Part shown: piece by piece, positions 35,156 to 44,149 of the stretch | How positions within the stretch are numbered: position 1 is the stretch's first letter | How the letters are laid out: each line of letters opens with the position of its first letter | Assembly (NCBI GenBank): GCA_964410915.1 | Contig: CAYPIU010000001.1 | Span: 124,001 to 188,000 of the forward strand | Length of the DNA stretch: 64,000 nt | Source of the DNA: CAZFJG01 sp964410915 | GTDB lineage: Bacteria; Synergistota; Synergistia; Synergistales; JAFGMB01 | Direction: 5' to 3' | The notes under the pieces: model-generated | Told to the model about the DNA's origin: nothing | Seen by the model: only the letters and a program-made list of their open reading frames with translations | The model's database searches: none | Program-made: the position numbers and the translations under genes

Positions 35156-36222
35156 AAAGAATTCTTATAGTTTCAGGAGGGACAGGTGGACATATATTCC
35201 CTGCGCTGGCATTTGGGAAATGGATCAGGAATAACAAGAAAACAAATGAAATATATTACATGTGCGGTTCAAGAAAAGTAGAGTTAGATATTTATAATTC
35301 TGAAGGCATTGACCCCATTGTTCTTGATATAGAAGGTTCACCACTTGGTACAAGGGAGTTTCGCAGGATATTGAATAGATCATGTGCTCTTATGAAAGAA
35401 ACAGGAAAAATATTTGGTTTCTTTAAAAATATCAGGCCTGATTTCTGTCTTTTATTTGGCGGATATGTCTCTATAATCCCTCTGATTATTGCCATATTGT
35501 TTCGTATACCTGTAGCTGTCCATGAACAGAATACTGTTAGCGGTAGAGTTACCAGGTTAGCTCATAAATTAGGGATATCTGTTTTAACAGGGTGGGAAGA
35601 ATGTGAGCCATTCGATTCTACTTCTTTTTCTCACGTAGGAATACCGGTTAGGAAATTTATAAGATTGCAAGAGATGGACGCTTGGAATATACTACATATA
35701 GGGTGCAGTTTGCGAGATAGTCCTACCGTTGTGGTTATGGGAGGATCGCTTGGAAGTGAGGGTCTTGTAAGGATAATAGTCCAGACTGCTCGAAGACAGA
35801 TTTTCTCGAATTGGAACTTTATTGTTCTTGGTAAAAAGAAAGATGGACTTTATAATTGTCCGATGAACGTCTTTTTTACAGGTAAACAATGGGATATGAA
35901 TCCTGTTTTTTCGGTTGCTGACGTTGCTGTTGTACGAGGAGGGGCTTCCAGCCTTGCAGAATTGTATGTATACGGGATCCCTGCACTTGTAGTGCCGTGG
36001 CTTAAATCATCTGACTCACACCAACTTAAAAATGCGGAATATTTTTTGAAAAAAGGATCAGGTGAAATGTGGATTGAAGAGAAGGATTCTCTGGAGACCT
36101 TTGCTAAAAGGCTTAACTCAGTTTTTTTAAAGTATGGAGATACTTTAGAGCCAACAGGGAACATTGAATTGCGTCGCAGTATTGCATGTGAGACGATATG
36201 GGAGCATATGATTGCTTTATGA
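35152..36222 (+). CDS. murG: UDP-GlcNAc:undecaprenyl-PP-MurNAc-pentapeptide GlcNAc transferase MurG
   Basis: Peripheral membrane GT28 enzyme that converts lipid I to lipid II. The N-terminal SGGTGGHIFPALA, then GGYVS, HEQNT, GGSLGSEG and the UDP-GlcNAc site VVRGGASSLAELYVYGIP are present. 356 residues, normal. The start codon overlaps the ftsW stop (ATGA). Confidence 0.94.
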   Translation: MKRILIVSGGTGGHIFPALAFGKWIRNNKKTNEIYYMCGSRKVELDIYNSEGIDPIVLDIEGSPLGTREFRRILNRSCALMKETGKIFGFFKNIRPDFCLLFGGYVSIIPLIIAILFRIPVAVHEQNTVSGRVTRLAHKLGISVLTGWEECEPFDSTSFSHVGIPVRKFIRLQEMDAWNILHIGCSLRDSPTVVVMGGSLGSEGLVRIIVQTARRQIFSNWNFIVLGKKKDGLYNCPMNVFFTGKQWDMNPVFSVADVAVVRGGASSLAELYVYGIPALVVPWLKSSDSHQLKNAEYFLKKGSGEMWIEEKDSLETFAKRLNSVFLKYGDTLEPTGNIELRRSIACETIWEHMIAL

Positions 36223-36240
36223 TGGAGGGAGAGTCTTCAA

Positions 36241-37653
36241 GTGGACCTGATTAAAAGAAATCTCAGTACAATAAACCGTGTCCACCTTATGGGAATCGGC
36301 GGAGCAGGCATGAGCGGCTTAGCTCTGCTTTTAAAGGATCTGGGTTATGAGGTAAGCGGTTGTGATGTTACACATACTTCCTATGTTGACAGGATAGTAC
36401 AGCGAAACATTGATTTTAGTATCGGCCATAAAAAAAGTCACCTTGAGGATTATGAACCGGATCTATTAATATATAGCAGTGCTATTCCAGATGAAAACGA
36501 AGAATTGAAAGATGCATTTGAAAGACATATTCCAGTAGCTAAAAGAGCGGATGTACTCAGCTGGTTATTCAATTCAAGACAGGGGATAGGTGTTGCCGGA
36601 ACTCATGGGAAAACTACTACATCTTCAATGATAGCTATGATCTTTGAGCAGGCTGGACTTGAACCTACTGTTGCTATTGGTGGAGAATTATGCGATATAG
36701 GGGTAAATGCAAAACTTGGGGTTGGGCCCTATATGGTCGCCGAGCTTGATGAAAGTGATGGTTCCTTCGAGGAATTTACACCTGATATTTCCGTGGTGAC
36801 AAATGCTGACTGGGATCATGTGGATCATTATCCATCTCCTGAAAGTGTGCTTGAAGCTTATCAAAGATTTATCCATAAGACCAAACCAGGGGGTACAGCA
36901 ATTCTCTGTGGGGAGGATTCGGGGCTTTGCAGACTTATACCTTTACTGTCGCATGATACTGATATTGAAACTTACGGTTTTGGCTCTTCCTGGGACTGGG
37001 GTGCTTTTGAAGTTAAGTATATAGAAGGCGGGGGCGTAAAATTTTCAATATGTTATAAGGGTAAGAGAATATCTGAAATGAAGTTGAGTGTTTCTGGTGA
37101 CCATAACATACTTAATGCCCTTGCGGCAATAGTTGTAGCAAGACATTTTGATATTCCTTTCAGCTTGATCCAGAAAACTATGACTAATTTTAAAGGTGCA
37201 AAAAGGCGTCTGCAATTTATGGGGAATATCGGTAAAGCAGATTTTTATGATGATTATGGTCATCATCCCCGCGAAATTGAGGCTACGCTCAATACTCTGC
37301 GTCAAATGTTCCCTGCCAAAAGGCATCTTGTTGTTTTTCAGCCCCATAGATTTACAAGGACAAAGGCAATGTACAGGGAATTTGCAGAAGTGCTTTCAAT
37401 GGCCGATATGTTATATCTTATGCCTATTTATCCTGCAGATGAAGATCCTTTAAATGGAGTATCTTCCAGCTTAATTTCTGAAACCATGGGAGTACATGGT
37501 TATAAAAGTTGTCATTTATGCGATGGTTTCAATGATGCCACAACGTCAATAAGTTCTGAACTGAAAGATAATGACTTGCTTATAACAATAGGTGCTGGAA
37601 ATGTTACCCGAGTAGGTGAAATGGTTCTTTCAAGGTGTAATGGGGAGTTATGA
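36241..37653 (+). CDS. murC: UDP-MurNAc:L-alanine ligase MurC
   Basis: First amino-acid addition to UDP-MurNAc. It has HLMGIGGAGMSGLA at the N-terminus, the P-loop AGTHGKTTTSSM, ELDESDGSF and DDYGHHPREIEATL, all MurC signatures. 470 residues. The GTG start is preceded by GATGGAGGGAGAG. murC directly before murB matches many dcw clusters. Confidence 0.95.
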   Translation: MDLIKRNLSTINRVHLMGIGGAGMSGLALLLKDLGYEVSGCDVTHTSYVDRIVQRNIDFSIGHKKSHLEDYEPDLLIYSSAIPDENEELKDAFERHIPVAKRADVLSWLFNSRQGIGVAGTHGKTTTSSMIAMIFEQAGLEPTVAIGGELCDIGVNAKLGVGPYMVAELDESDGSFEEFTPDISVVTNADWDHVDHYPSPESVLEAYQRFIHKTKPGGTAILCGEDSGLCRLIPLLSHDTDIETYGFGSSWDWGAFEVKYIEGGGVKFSICYKGKRISEMKLSVSGDHNILNALAAIVVARHFDIPFSLIQKTMTNFKGAKRRLQFMGNIGKADFYDDYGHHPREIEATLNTLRQMFPAKRHLVVFQPHRFTRTKAMYREFAEVLSMADMLYLMPIYPADEDPLNGVSSSLISETMGVHGYKSCHLCDGFNDATTSISSELKDNDLLITIGAGNVTRVGEMVLSRCNGEL

Positions 37654-37659
37654 AAACAG

Positions 37660-38565
37660 ATGCATTGGTCAAAAGTGTTAAGCAGGGTGCTCAGGTCTCC
37701 GATCAAAGATAATTATTTAATTTCCGGGAATACTACTATGGGGATAGGCGGGTATGCGGAACATTTTGTAGAACCATATAATAAAGAGGATATAGTGTCG
37801 ATCCTTAAAACCAAAATGGATTTAGGTTTTCCACTCTACATAATCGGTGGGGGCAGCAATTTGATAATTCGACAGGGAAGTATCAGAGGTCTTTTTTTAA
37901 GTACAAGTAAACTCTCTGATATCAGTGTTCAATCCACCAGGGATAACTTTTTATTTGAGGTACAAGCCGGGGTTTCGGTTAGCAATGTTCTTAAAAAGGC
38001 ATTTTCCGTTTCGGCTGAAGGGCTTGAATATCTCGTTGGGATTCCGGGAACGATCGGTGGAGCTATCTCTGGTAATGCTGGAGGTAAGGGGTATGCTATA
38101 TCTAATAATATTTCCTGGATAGAATCTATTGAACCTGATGGAAGTTTTCGCAGATGGGACAAGAATGAAATCGAATGGAATTACAGATTTTGCAGTCTCA
38201 GTAATGACAGACGAATAATTACAAGGGTAGGGCTGAAACTTTCACATGGGAATACGGATAAAATAAGAACTAAAACCAGAACTTTCTGGGAAATCCGGAA
38301 ATATCAACCTTACAATTATAAAAGTGCCGGCTGCATATTCAAGAATCCTGAAGGTTACAGCGCGGGAAAGCTCCTGGATGAATGTGGTTGCAAAGGTTTA
38401 AAGTCTGGGGAAGCCATGATCTCGATGAAACATGCCAATTTTATAATTAATCTTGGAAGTGCGGATTATTCTGACGTGTTGAATCTGATAGGAGAATGTC
38501 GCAGTAGAGTTTTAGAAAGTACAGGTATAGATCTTGAACTGGAAGTAAGGCTTATTGATGCATAG
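37660..38565 (+). CDS. murB: UDP-N-acetylenolpyruvoylglucosamine reductase MurB
   Basis: FAD-dependent reduction giving UDP-MurNAc. FAD-site motifs are NTTMGIGGYAEHFVEP, GGGSNLII and GIPGTIGGAISGNAGG. KSAGCIFKNPEG-like and KGLKSGEAMIS segments mark the short type II form lacking the extra loop. 301 residues. ATG 37660 lies 12 bases after GGGGAG; an in-frame TGA just upstream rules out a longer start. Confidence 0.94.
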   Translation: MHWSKVLSRVLRSPIKDNYLISGNTTMGIGGYAEHFVEPYNKEDIVSILKTKMDLGFPLYIIGGGSNLIIRQGSIRGLFLSTSKLSDISVQSTRDNFLFEVQAGVSVSNVLKKAFSVSAEGLEYLVGIPGTIGGAISGNAGGKGYAISNNISWIESIEPDGSFRRWDKNEIEWNYRFCSLSNDRRIITRVGLKLSHGNTDKIRTKTRTFWEIRKYQPYNYKSAGCIFKNPEGYSAGKLLDECGCKGLKSGEAMISMKHANFIINLGSADYSDVLNLIGECRSRVLESTGIDLELEVRLIDA

Positions 38566-39355
38566 CCGATTAAGGATCTCTTCCTGGAAATTCTGGTTGA
38601 TCTGTATCGCACTAATTGTTGGTATCTTATTCAGATCTGAACAAAGATACCAGATCTTCAGGGTAAGAGATATTGCTATACAGCCTGAGGATCAGGTCCT
38701 TGAAAGAATAGTATGGGAAGAGATCCCCGAAAGATATATTGGATTCTGGCCTGGTCTACTGATGAAAGAAGATTATTTCTGTAGAAAAGTAGAAGAAAGA
38801 CTGCCTGTGAAAAGTAAACTTACTTTAAACGGTTTCGGAAACTTTAGATTCACGTCAGAACCACTGGAAATAACGGGCCATGTTAGTTGGAACAGAAAAC
38901 AATGGTTTATATCTGCAGAAGGATATGCCTGGTCTGAAGATCTTGATACTGGAGCTCTTCTTTTTGACACAAAAAAAGAAACTCATTTAAACTGGGTCAT
39001 AGGTGACGGGTGTGTGGATCTTCTGAATGAGGATAACCTGAGTGATAGAAGACAGGTTTTAATTGCAACCTTCCCGGTAAAAGAACTTGGAAAGTGGAGT
39101 GATGGTTTAAAGAACTATAAATGGTTTCCATATATTTCCAGGATACAGATTCACAAACAAGGCGGACAATTCATATTAACATTGGGACTTGATATCTATA
39201 CTAACGATATAAAGCTGGTCTTGAGAGGAAGCGATTTTCCCTGGCATGAACATATCGATGCTTTAAAAAAGATAATACCGGAATTTCCACAATTGGGGAA
39301 AAGTGTGCAGATCGATGCTACTTATAATAACCGTATAGTCGTTAAAGACATTTGA
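38558..39355 (+). CDS. ftsQ: FtsQ/DivIB-like cell division protein
   Basis: Bitopic division protein by position (murB-ftsQ-ftsA) and architecture: a short basic N-terminus, one membrane helix (about residues 10-27), then an extracytoplasmic region in which residues 33-100 may be the POTRA domain, and a C-terminal sequence ending in SVQIDATYNNRIVVKD, which resembles the end of the FtsQ beta domain. 265 residues from ATG 38558 (TTG 38555 is adjacent). The central region is strongly diverged. Confidence 0.75.
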   Translation: MHSRLRISSWKFWLICIALIVGILFRSEQRYQIFRVRDIAIQPEDQVLERIVWEEIPERYIGFWPGLLMKEDYFCRKVEERLPVKSKLTLNGFGNFRFTSEPLEITGHVSWNRKQWFISAEGYAWSEDLDTGALLFDTKKETHLNWVIGDGCVDLLNEDNLSDRRQVLIATFPVKELGKWSDGLKNYKWFPYISRIQIHKQGGQFILTLGLDIYTNDIKLVLRGSDFPWHEHIDALKKIIPEFPQLGKSVQIDATYNNRIVVKDI

Positions 39356-39431
39356 CCGGATAGTTAGATAGAATTCTTGTAACCAGGAGATAAATACAGT
39401 TACATGATACATTATGAAGGGAGCGGGAGTT

Positions 39432-40748
39432 ATGGTCAGCAGGGAGCCGGAAATTATTGTGGGGCTTGATTTAGGAACGACCAAGACAGCTGTTGTAGTT
39501 GCAGAAAGAGATGAAAATCTTCGCGATCCCCAGATTATTGGTATCGGCCAGTCAAAATCTCTTGGAATCAGGAAAGGAATGATCATCAACCTTGAACAGG
39601 CCGTTGAATCGGTGAAAGCAGCCTTGCATGATGCTGAGAGCATGGTCGGTTTTGAAATAGATGAAGCAACCGTTGCTTTTAGCGGGGTTGATTCCAACAG
39701 TATTATTTCAAGAGGCATGGTATCTTTGGGAAGAACTCCAAGACAGGTAACGATCCAGGATGTTGAAAGAGTTATTGAGGCAGCACAAAGTGAGTTGGCA
39801 GTTCCTCCAAACAGATGCAATCTCCATACTATACCTGTCAAATATTCCATTGATGGAAATTCCGGGATAGATGATCCTCTTGGTATGACAGGGATAAGAC
39901 TTGAGATCGAGCTCCAGTCAGTTATTGTTCCAACTTCAGTTCTTCAGAATGTGGTTAATTGTATGGAACGTGCAGGAGTTTCTGTAAAAGGGCTGGTTGT
40001 CAAATCACTATCAACATCCATGGGGGCTCTTACCAATGAAGAAAAACAGGCAGGTGTTATATCGCTTTCTGTTGGTGGGGGAATAACAACTATTGCTCTG
40101 TTTACTGATGGCAGACCGGTCAAACTTGCCGTTATACCTATTGGTGGAGATCATATAACGAATGATCTTGCTTACGTACTCAAAGTTCCTATAAGCAAGG
40201 CAGAAGAATTTAAAAAAGAACTTTCTCTTGATGATTCTGATCCTGAAGAAAAATATATTGAAGTTGATATAAGAGGGAAATCTCGGAAGATCGATGTTCT
40301 GGAAGCAGTTGAAGTAATGAGATACAGGATGGAAGAGCTTTTTTCAGAATATGTTTCCCAGCAGTTGAATGATTTCAGTGTACATATGTTCCCTGCAGGT
40401 CTGGTACTATCAGGAGGGGTAGCGAAAACAAGGGAACTGGAACCTTTCGTTTCAGATCTTCTTGGATTTCCTGTTAGAATAGCGGACCCATTGGACAGTT
40501 TTCAGATGCCACCAGGACGGAATGACTGTCAGTATACCTCTGCTGCGGGGATAATACGCTATATAACAGATAAAGAACGAAATCCATACCATTTTATTGA
40601 AATACCAGTACATAAACTCAGGACAGGCTCTTTAAATCCAATTTCCTCCGGGAGAAAACCCAAGAGAGAAATCCCTTCAGGGGATGGCGGAGTTAAAGTG
40701 AAAAATCTTATTGGCGTAATCAGAAAATCGATCAAGGAACTTTTCTAG
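39432..40748 (+). CDS. ftsA: cell division protein FtsA
   Basis: Actin-like ATPase that tethers FtsZ to the membrane. It shows VGLDLGTTKTAVVVAE (phosphate 1), the SHS2-type 1C insertion after it, the SLSVGGGITTIALFTDGRP phosphate-2 region and LSGGVAKTRELEPF. The last residues VKNLIGVIRKSIKELF form the expected amphipathic membrane-targeting helix. 438 residues. ATG 39432 is preferred over 39414 because GGGAGCGGGAG lies just before it. Confidence 0.95.
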   Translation: MVSREPEIIVGLDLGTTKTAVVVAERDENLRDPQIIGIGQSKSLGIRKGMIINLEQAVESVKAALHDAESMVGFEIDEATVAFSGVDSNSIISRGMVSLGRTPRQVTIQDVERVIEAAQSELAVPPNRCNLHTIPVKYSIDGNSGIDDPLGMTGIRLEIELQSVIVPTSVLQNVVNCMERAGVSVKGLVVKSLSTSMGALTNEEKQAGVISLSVGGGITTIALFTDGRPVKLAVIPIGGDHITNDLAYVLKVPISKAEEFKKELSLDDSDPEEKYIEVDIRGKSRKIDVLEAVEVMRYRMEELFSEYVSQQLNDFSVHMFPAGLVLSGGVAKTRELEPFVSDLLGFPVRIADPLDSFQMPPGRNDCQYTSAAGIIRYITDKERNPYHFIEIPVHKLRTGSLNPISSGRKPKREIPSGDGGVKVKNLIGVIRKSIKELF

Positions 40749-40784
40749 AACCTAAATTCTCGAATGTCGGGGAGGAATATAGTG

Positions 40785-41936
40785 ATGGAAAAAATGTTCA
40801 AGGTAATTGACCACTCAAGAGCCCATCACGAAAACATTAAAGTTATTGGAGTAGGTGGCGGAGGCGGTAATGCTCTTAATCACATCATCAGGAGCGGTGT
40901 TGAGGGTGTTGAGTTCATTTCGGCAAATACAGATATGGCATCTCTTGGTCTTTCAGAAGCAACCTCTAAAATGGTACTTGGTCGTGAACTCACAAAAGGG
41001 CTTGGAGCCGGTGCTGACCCAGAGATAGGATATAATGCAGCAAAAGAATCTTTTGATGATATCAGAGAAATGCTTGCCGGGGCTGATATGGTTTTCCTGA
41101 CTGCGGGAATGGGTGGAGGAACAGGTACAGGTGCTACTCCTGTTATTGCAGAGATAGCAAAGGAATCAGGTTCTCTTGTTGTAGCAGTGGTAACACATCC
41201 CTTTTCATTTGAAGGTAAAAGACGTTATAAACAATCAATTGAAGGATCGAACAATCTAAAGGGAAAAGTTGATGCCCTTATCGTAATTGAAAATGATAAA
41301 TTACTTGAAATTGCTGATAAAGGTACTGGGCTGACAGATGCATTTCAGTTGGCTGATGAAGTATTGAGGCAGGCTGTACAGGGTGTTACAGATCTTATCC
41401 TTTGTCCGGGACTTGTTAATGTTGATTTTGCAGATGTCAGAACGGTGATGCGTAATGCTGGAGCTGCAATAATGGGTATAGGCCATGCTCAAGGGGAAAA
41501 TAGAGCGATACTGGCTTCCCAGTCAGCAATAAACAGTCCGTTAATGTCTACACCTATGGATGGTGCAAAGGGAGTACTTTTCAATGTAACAGGTGGTAAA
41601 GATGTAGGCATATATGAAATTCAGGAAGCTGCTAAGGTCATAAATGAAGCTGCAGACGAGGATGCGACCATTATCTGGGGGCATACTATAAATGAAGAGA
41701 TGGATGACCAGATAAAGATTACAGTTATAGCTACAGGTTTCAGTGCCAATATGAAAGAAGAGAAGAACAGGCACATTTCCAGAAATCCACATAAACTCAA
41801 GGGAAGAATGGAGCTTGAAGAATCGGAAGTTGTTTTTTCTGCTGAAGATGATGATCTTTTCAAAATAAACGGGGTTCCGGCAAATAATTTTGATATTCCT
41901 ACTTATATCAGAAAAACAGAAAAAAAAGACAAGTAG
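40785..41936 (+). CDS. ftsZ: cell division GTPase FtsZ
   Basis: Tubulin-like ring protein. It has [16 protein letters not shown], the tubulin signature [11 protein letters not shown], and a C-terminal conserved peptide FDIPTYIRK that binds FtsA, followed by a basic KTEKKDK tail. 383 residues. ATG 40785 sits 10 bases after GGGGAGG, while in-frame ATG 40764 overlaps the region before that site. Last gene of the dcw cluster, about 95 bases before a terminator. Confidence 0.97.
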   Translation: MEKMFKVIDHSRAHHENIKVIGVGGGGGNALNHIIRSGVEGVEFISANTDMASLGLSEATSKMVLGRELTKGLGAGADPEIGYNAAKESFDDIREMLAGADMVFLTAGMGGGTGTGATPVIAEIAKESGSLVVAVVTHPFSFEGKRRYKQSIEGSNNLKGKVDALIVIENDKLLEIADKGTGLTDAFQLADEVLRQAVQGVTDLILCPGLVNVDFADVRTVMRNAGAAIMGIGHAQGENRAILASQSAINSPLMSTPMDGAKGVLFNVTGGKDVGIYEIQEAAKVINEAADEDATIIWGHTINEEMDDQIKITVIATGFSANMKEEKNRHISRNPHKLKGRMELEESEVVFSAEDDDLFKINGVPANNFDIPTYIRKTEKKDK

Positions 41937-42030
41937 ACGTTCTCTCTGAACACATATTATAAGCAATCGGGCTGCCTGCTTTTATTTCAGGTTATTTATT
42001 ATATCTGTCAGAGGGTTAAAAGTACAAAGC

Positions 42031-42066
42031 GGGCGGGGGTCAGATGGACTGATCTCTGCCCTTTTT
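42031..42066 (+). terminator. intrinsic terminator after ftsZ
   Basis: 13-bp stem (42031-42043 with 42049-42061, three G-U pairs) with a 5-base loop and an immediate TTTTT. It ends the dcw transcription unit. Confidence 0.85.
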
Positions 42067-42135
42067 CCGTCTATATATTATCTTGTTGGTGTAATCTTCA
42101 GGTGATTCCCAGTTTCCGGAAAGGATGGGTTAATA

Positions 42136-42855
42136 ATGCTGTCCAGAAAAAGCAGAAGACGAAGGGATCCCAGTCCTATGTTTCCCTTTGGAGAGATCAT
42201 GTTGCCAGTTATTGGCCTTGTCGCTCTCGGACTTTTAATTATTGCGGTAAAGATGTTCTTTATTCCTTCGGGAGAGGAAAAAACATATGGTAATATGCCT
42301 CAAGAAGTCATTGAGAAGGAAGTTAACGATGACGAAACTGAAGTAGTACAAGTTGTAAAAGATGAATCCAGAATTAGCCTTGAAGAAAATTCACAGAAGC
42401 AGGGACGAGAAGCTATGTCAAATTCTAAAAATGATAAGGCTATTGAAAATACTATTGCCGTTCCAGTTGAAGAAGGAACAAATGTTTCAAAAAAGGATAA
42501 TGTTGCTATTAATTCTGGTGAAGGAGAAAAATCAGATTCCAGTCAACCTGCCAAACCAGAAAATGTCCTGGATTCACCAGAGGTTTCAAATGAAGTTAAA
42601 GGTGATCTGGCTAAAAGCGCAGATTCAAGATGGGGTGTTCAGATAGGTTCTTTTACGGACGCGAATGCTGCCAGGTTGCTTTCCAGCAAGGCGAAAAAGA
42701 CAGGTTATTCAGTCAGGATAGAGGAAGCTGTAATAAACGGGACCAAATATCACAGAGTAATAATCTCTGCTGGTAGTACAAAAGCTGAAGCTTCAGATAT
42801 TCAGGATAAGTTAAAACAACAGGGATATCCTACTTTTTTAAAACGGACAAAATAA
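42136..42855 (+). CDS. SPOR-domain membrane protein
   Basis: 239 residues: a very basic cytoplasmic N-terminus (SRKSRRRR), one membrane helix (about 19-38), a low-complexity acidic linker (about 45-165) and a C-terminal SPOR domain starting at WGVQIGSFTDANAARLL. SPOR domains bind denuded septal glycan, so the protein is probably a late divisome component, which fits its place after ftsZ. The exact equivalent (FtsN-like or other) is unknown. AAAGGATGGG precedes the ATG. Confidence 0.85.
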   Translation: MLSRKSRRRRDPSPMFPFGEIMLPVIGLVALGLLIIAVKMFFIPSGEEKTYGNMPQEVIEKEVNDDETEVVQVVKDESRISLEENSQKQGREAMSNSKNDKAIENTIAVPVEEGTNVSKKDNVAINSGEGEKSDSSQPAKPENVLDSPEVSNEVKGDLAKSADSRWGVQIGSFTDANAARLLSSKAKKTGYSVRIEEAVINGTKYHRVIISAGSTKAEASDIQDKLKQQGYPTFLKRTK

Positions 42856-42916
42856 CTTTTATCTCATTTATATTCTCCATTGATTTGACTTTATACCTTT
42901 TGTAGGGGTTGTAGTA

Positions 42917-44149
42917 ATGTCAGGATTTGTGAAAGATTTATTTCCAAGATCAGATGCACTAAGATATATTCACACACAAATGCGTTTCCCCTGGGTTTTT
43001 CCTCAGGATAGGTTAAAATTAAACCGACTTAATGGTCATATACTTGGTGAGGATATAACTGCATCCTGTGACCATCCCTTATTTACCAGAAGTCTAAGGG
43101 ATGGTTATGCTGTCAATAGCAAAGATATTACAGGGGCGAGTTCAGATGCCCCTACTTACCTTCGTCTCTCTGGCGAAATACCAATGGGAGCGTTGCCTGA
43201 AAAGGACCTTAGTTCTGGAAATGCATTGTTGATATACACAGGTGGGATGTTACCTGAAGGAGCAGACTGTGTAGTGATGCTGGAGGATACTGCCCTCACT
43301 GGTTCATGGCTTGAAGTGCGCAGGGCAGAACAGTCAGGGGCAAATATCATTATGAAAGGTGAAGAATTCTCTGAAGGAGATATGGTCATGAATAAGGGTC
43401 ATATTATTGATTTCAGATCATCAGGGATTCTGGCTCATTTAGGTATAACATCTGTTAATATTGTCAAACCTCGTATTGGAATTATTAGTACTGGTGATGA
43501 GATTGTTCCGGTAACAGAGACTCATCTTCAGCCTGGCATGGTCCGGGATGTAAACAGTGAAGTAATCGAGTCCTGGTTTAGAAGTTATGGATTTTATATA
43601 AATCGATACGGAATTGTCAGAGATAATCAAACTGATCTTGAAGAAATGGTTTGGCATGCATATTCTGAAAATGACATTGTTATACTGAGCGGAGGTTCTT
43701 CTGTAAGTATACGTGATTTCACATCGGAAGTATTTGAAAAAATAAGTTCACCAGGAATGATCTTACGTGGGTTAAGGATCAAACCAGGTAAACCTACCCT
43801 TGTTGCGGGATCGTTAAAAGATAAAAAGATTCTTTTTGGGTTACCTGGACACCCCCTCTCCTGTACCGTTGTTCTTATTACTTTTGTAATGCCTCTTATT
43901 TTTCAGGCGATGGGCCGAAAACTTTCTTATCAAAAAAAGCACTATTTTCCACTTGCCGATGATGTTTACGGCAACACAGGAATTGAGGAATTTATACCAT
44001 TCAGGTTTCAACAGGATAAGGTAATTCCTGTCATGTCAAAATCCGGTTATATAAGTACGCTCATTTCATGTGATGGCTTTATCAGGCTTGATGAACAAAA
44101 GGAGACCATAAGACAGGGAGATAATGTGGAGGTCTTTATATGGCATTAA
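42917..44149 (+). CDS. moeA: molybdopterin molybdenumtransferase MoeA (first copy)
   Basis: Inserts molybdate or tungstate into adenylated molybdopterin. The MoeA plan is clear: RSLRDGYAVNS in domain II, YTGGMLPEGADCVVMLEDT, GIISTGDEIVP, and LSGGSSVSIRDFTSEV with GLRIKPGKPTLVA and the GLPGHPLSCTVV motif. 410 residues. AGGGGTTGTAGT precedes the ATG. It overlaps the second moeA by 10 bases, so the two are translated together. Confidence 0.93.
   Translation: MSGFVKDLFPRSDALRYIHTQMRFPWVFPQDRLKLNRLNGHILGEDITASCDHPLFTRSLRDGYAVNSKDITGASSDAPTYLRLSGEIPMGALPEKDLSSGNALLIYTGGMLPEGADCVVMLEDTALTGSWLEVRRAEQSGANIIMKGEEFSEGDMVMNKGHIIDFRSSGILAHLGITSVNIVKPRIGIISTGDEIVPVTETHLQPGMVRDVNSEVIESWFRSYGFYINRYGIVRDNQTDLEEMVWHAYSENDIVILSGGSSVSIRDFTSEVFEKISSPGMILRGLRIKPGKPTLVAGSLKDKKILFGLPGHPLSCTVVLITFVMPLIFQAMGRKLSYQKKHYFPLADDVYGNTGIEEFIPFRFQQDKVIPVMSKSGYISTLISCDGFIRLDEQKETIRQGDNVEVFIWH

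Noticed and set aside
39263..39850. 195-residue open frame on the minus strand across ftsQ-ftsA
   Set aside because: Antisense to two well-supported genes and without recognisable domains.
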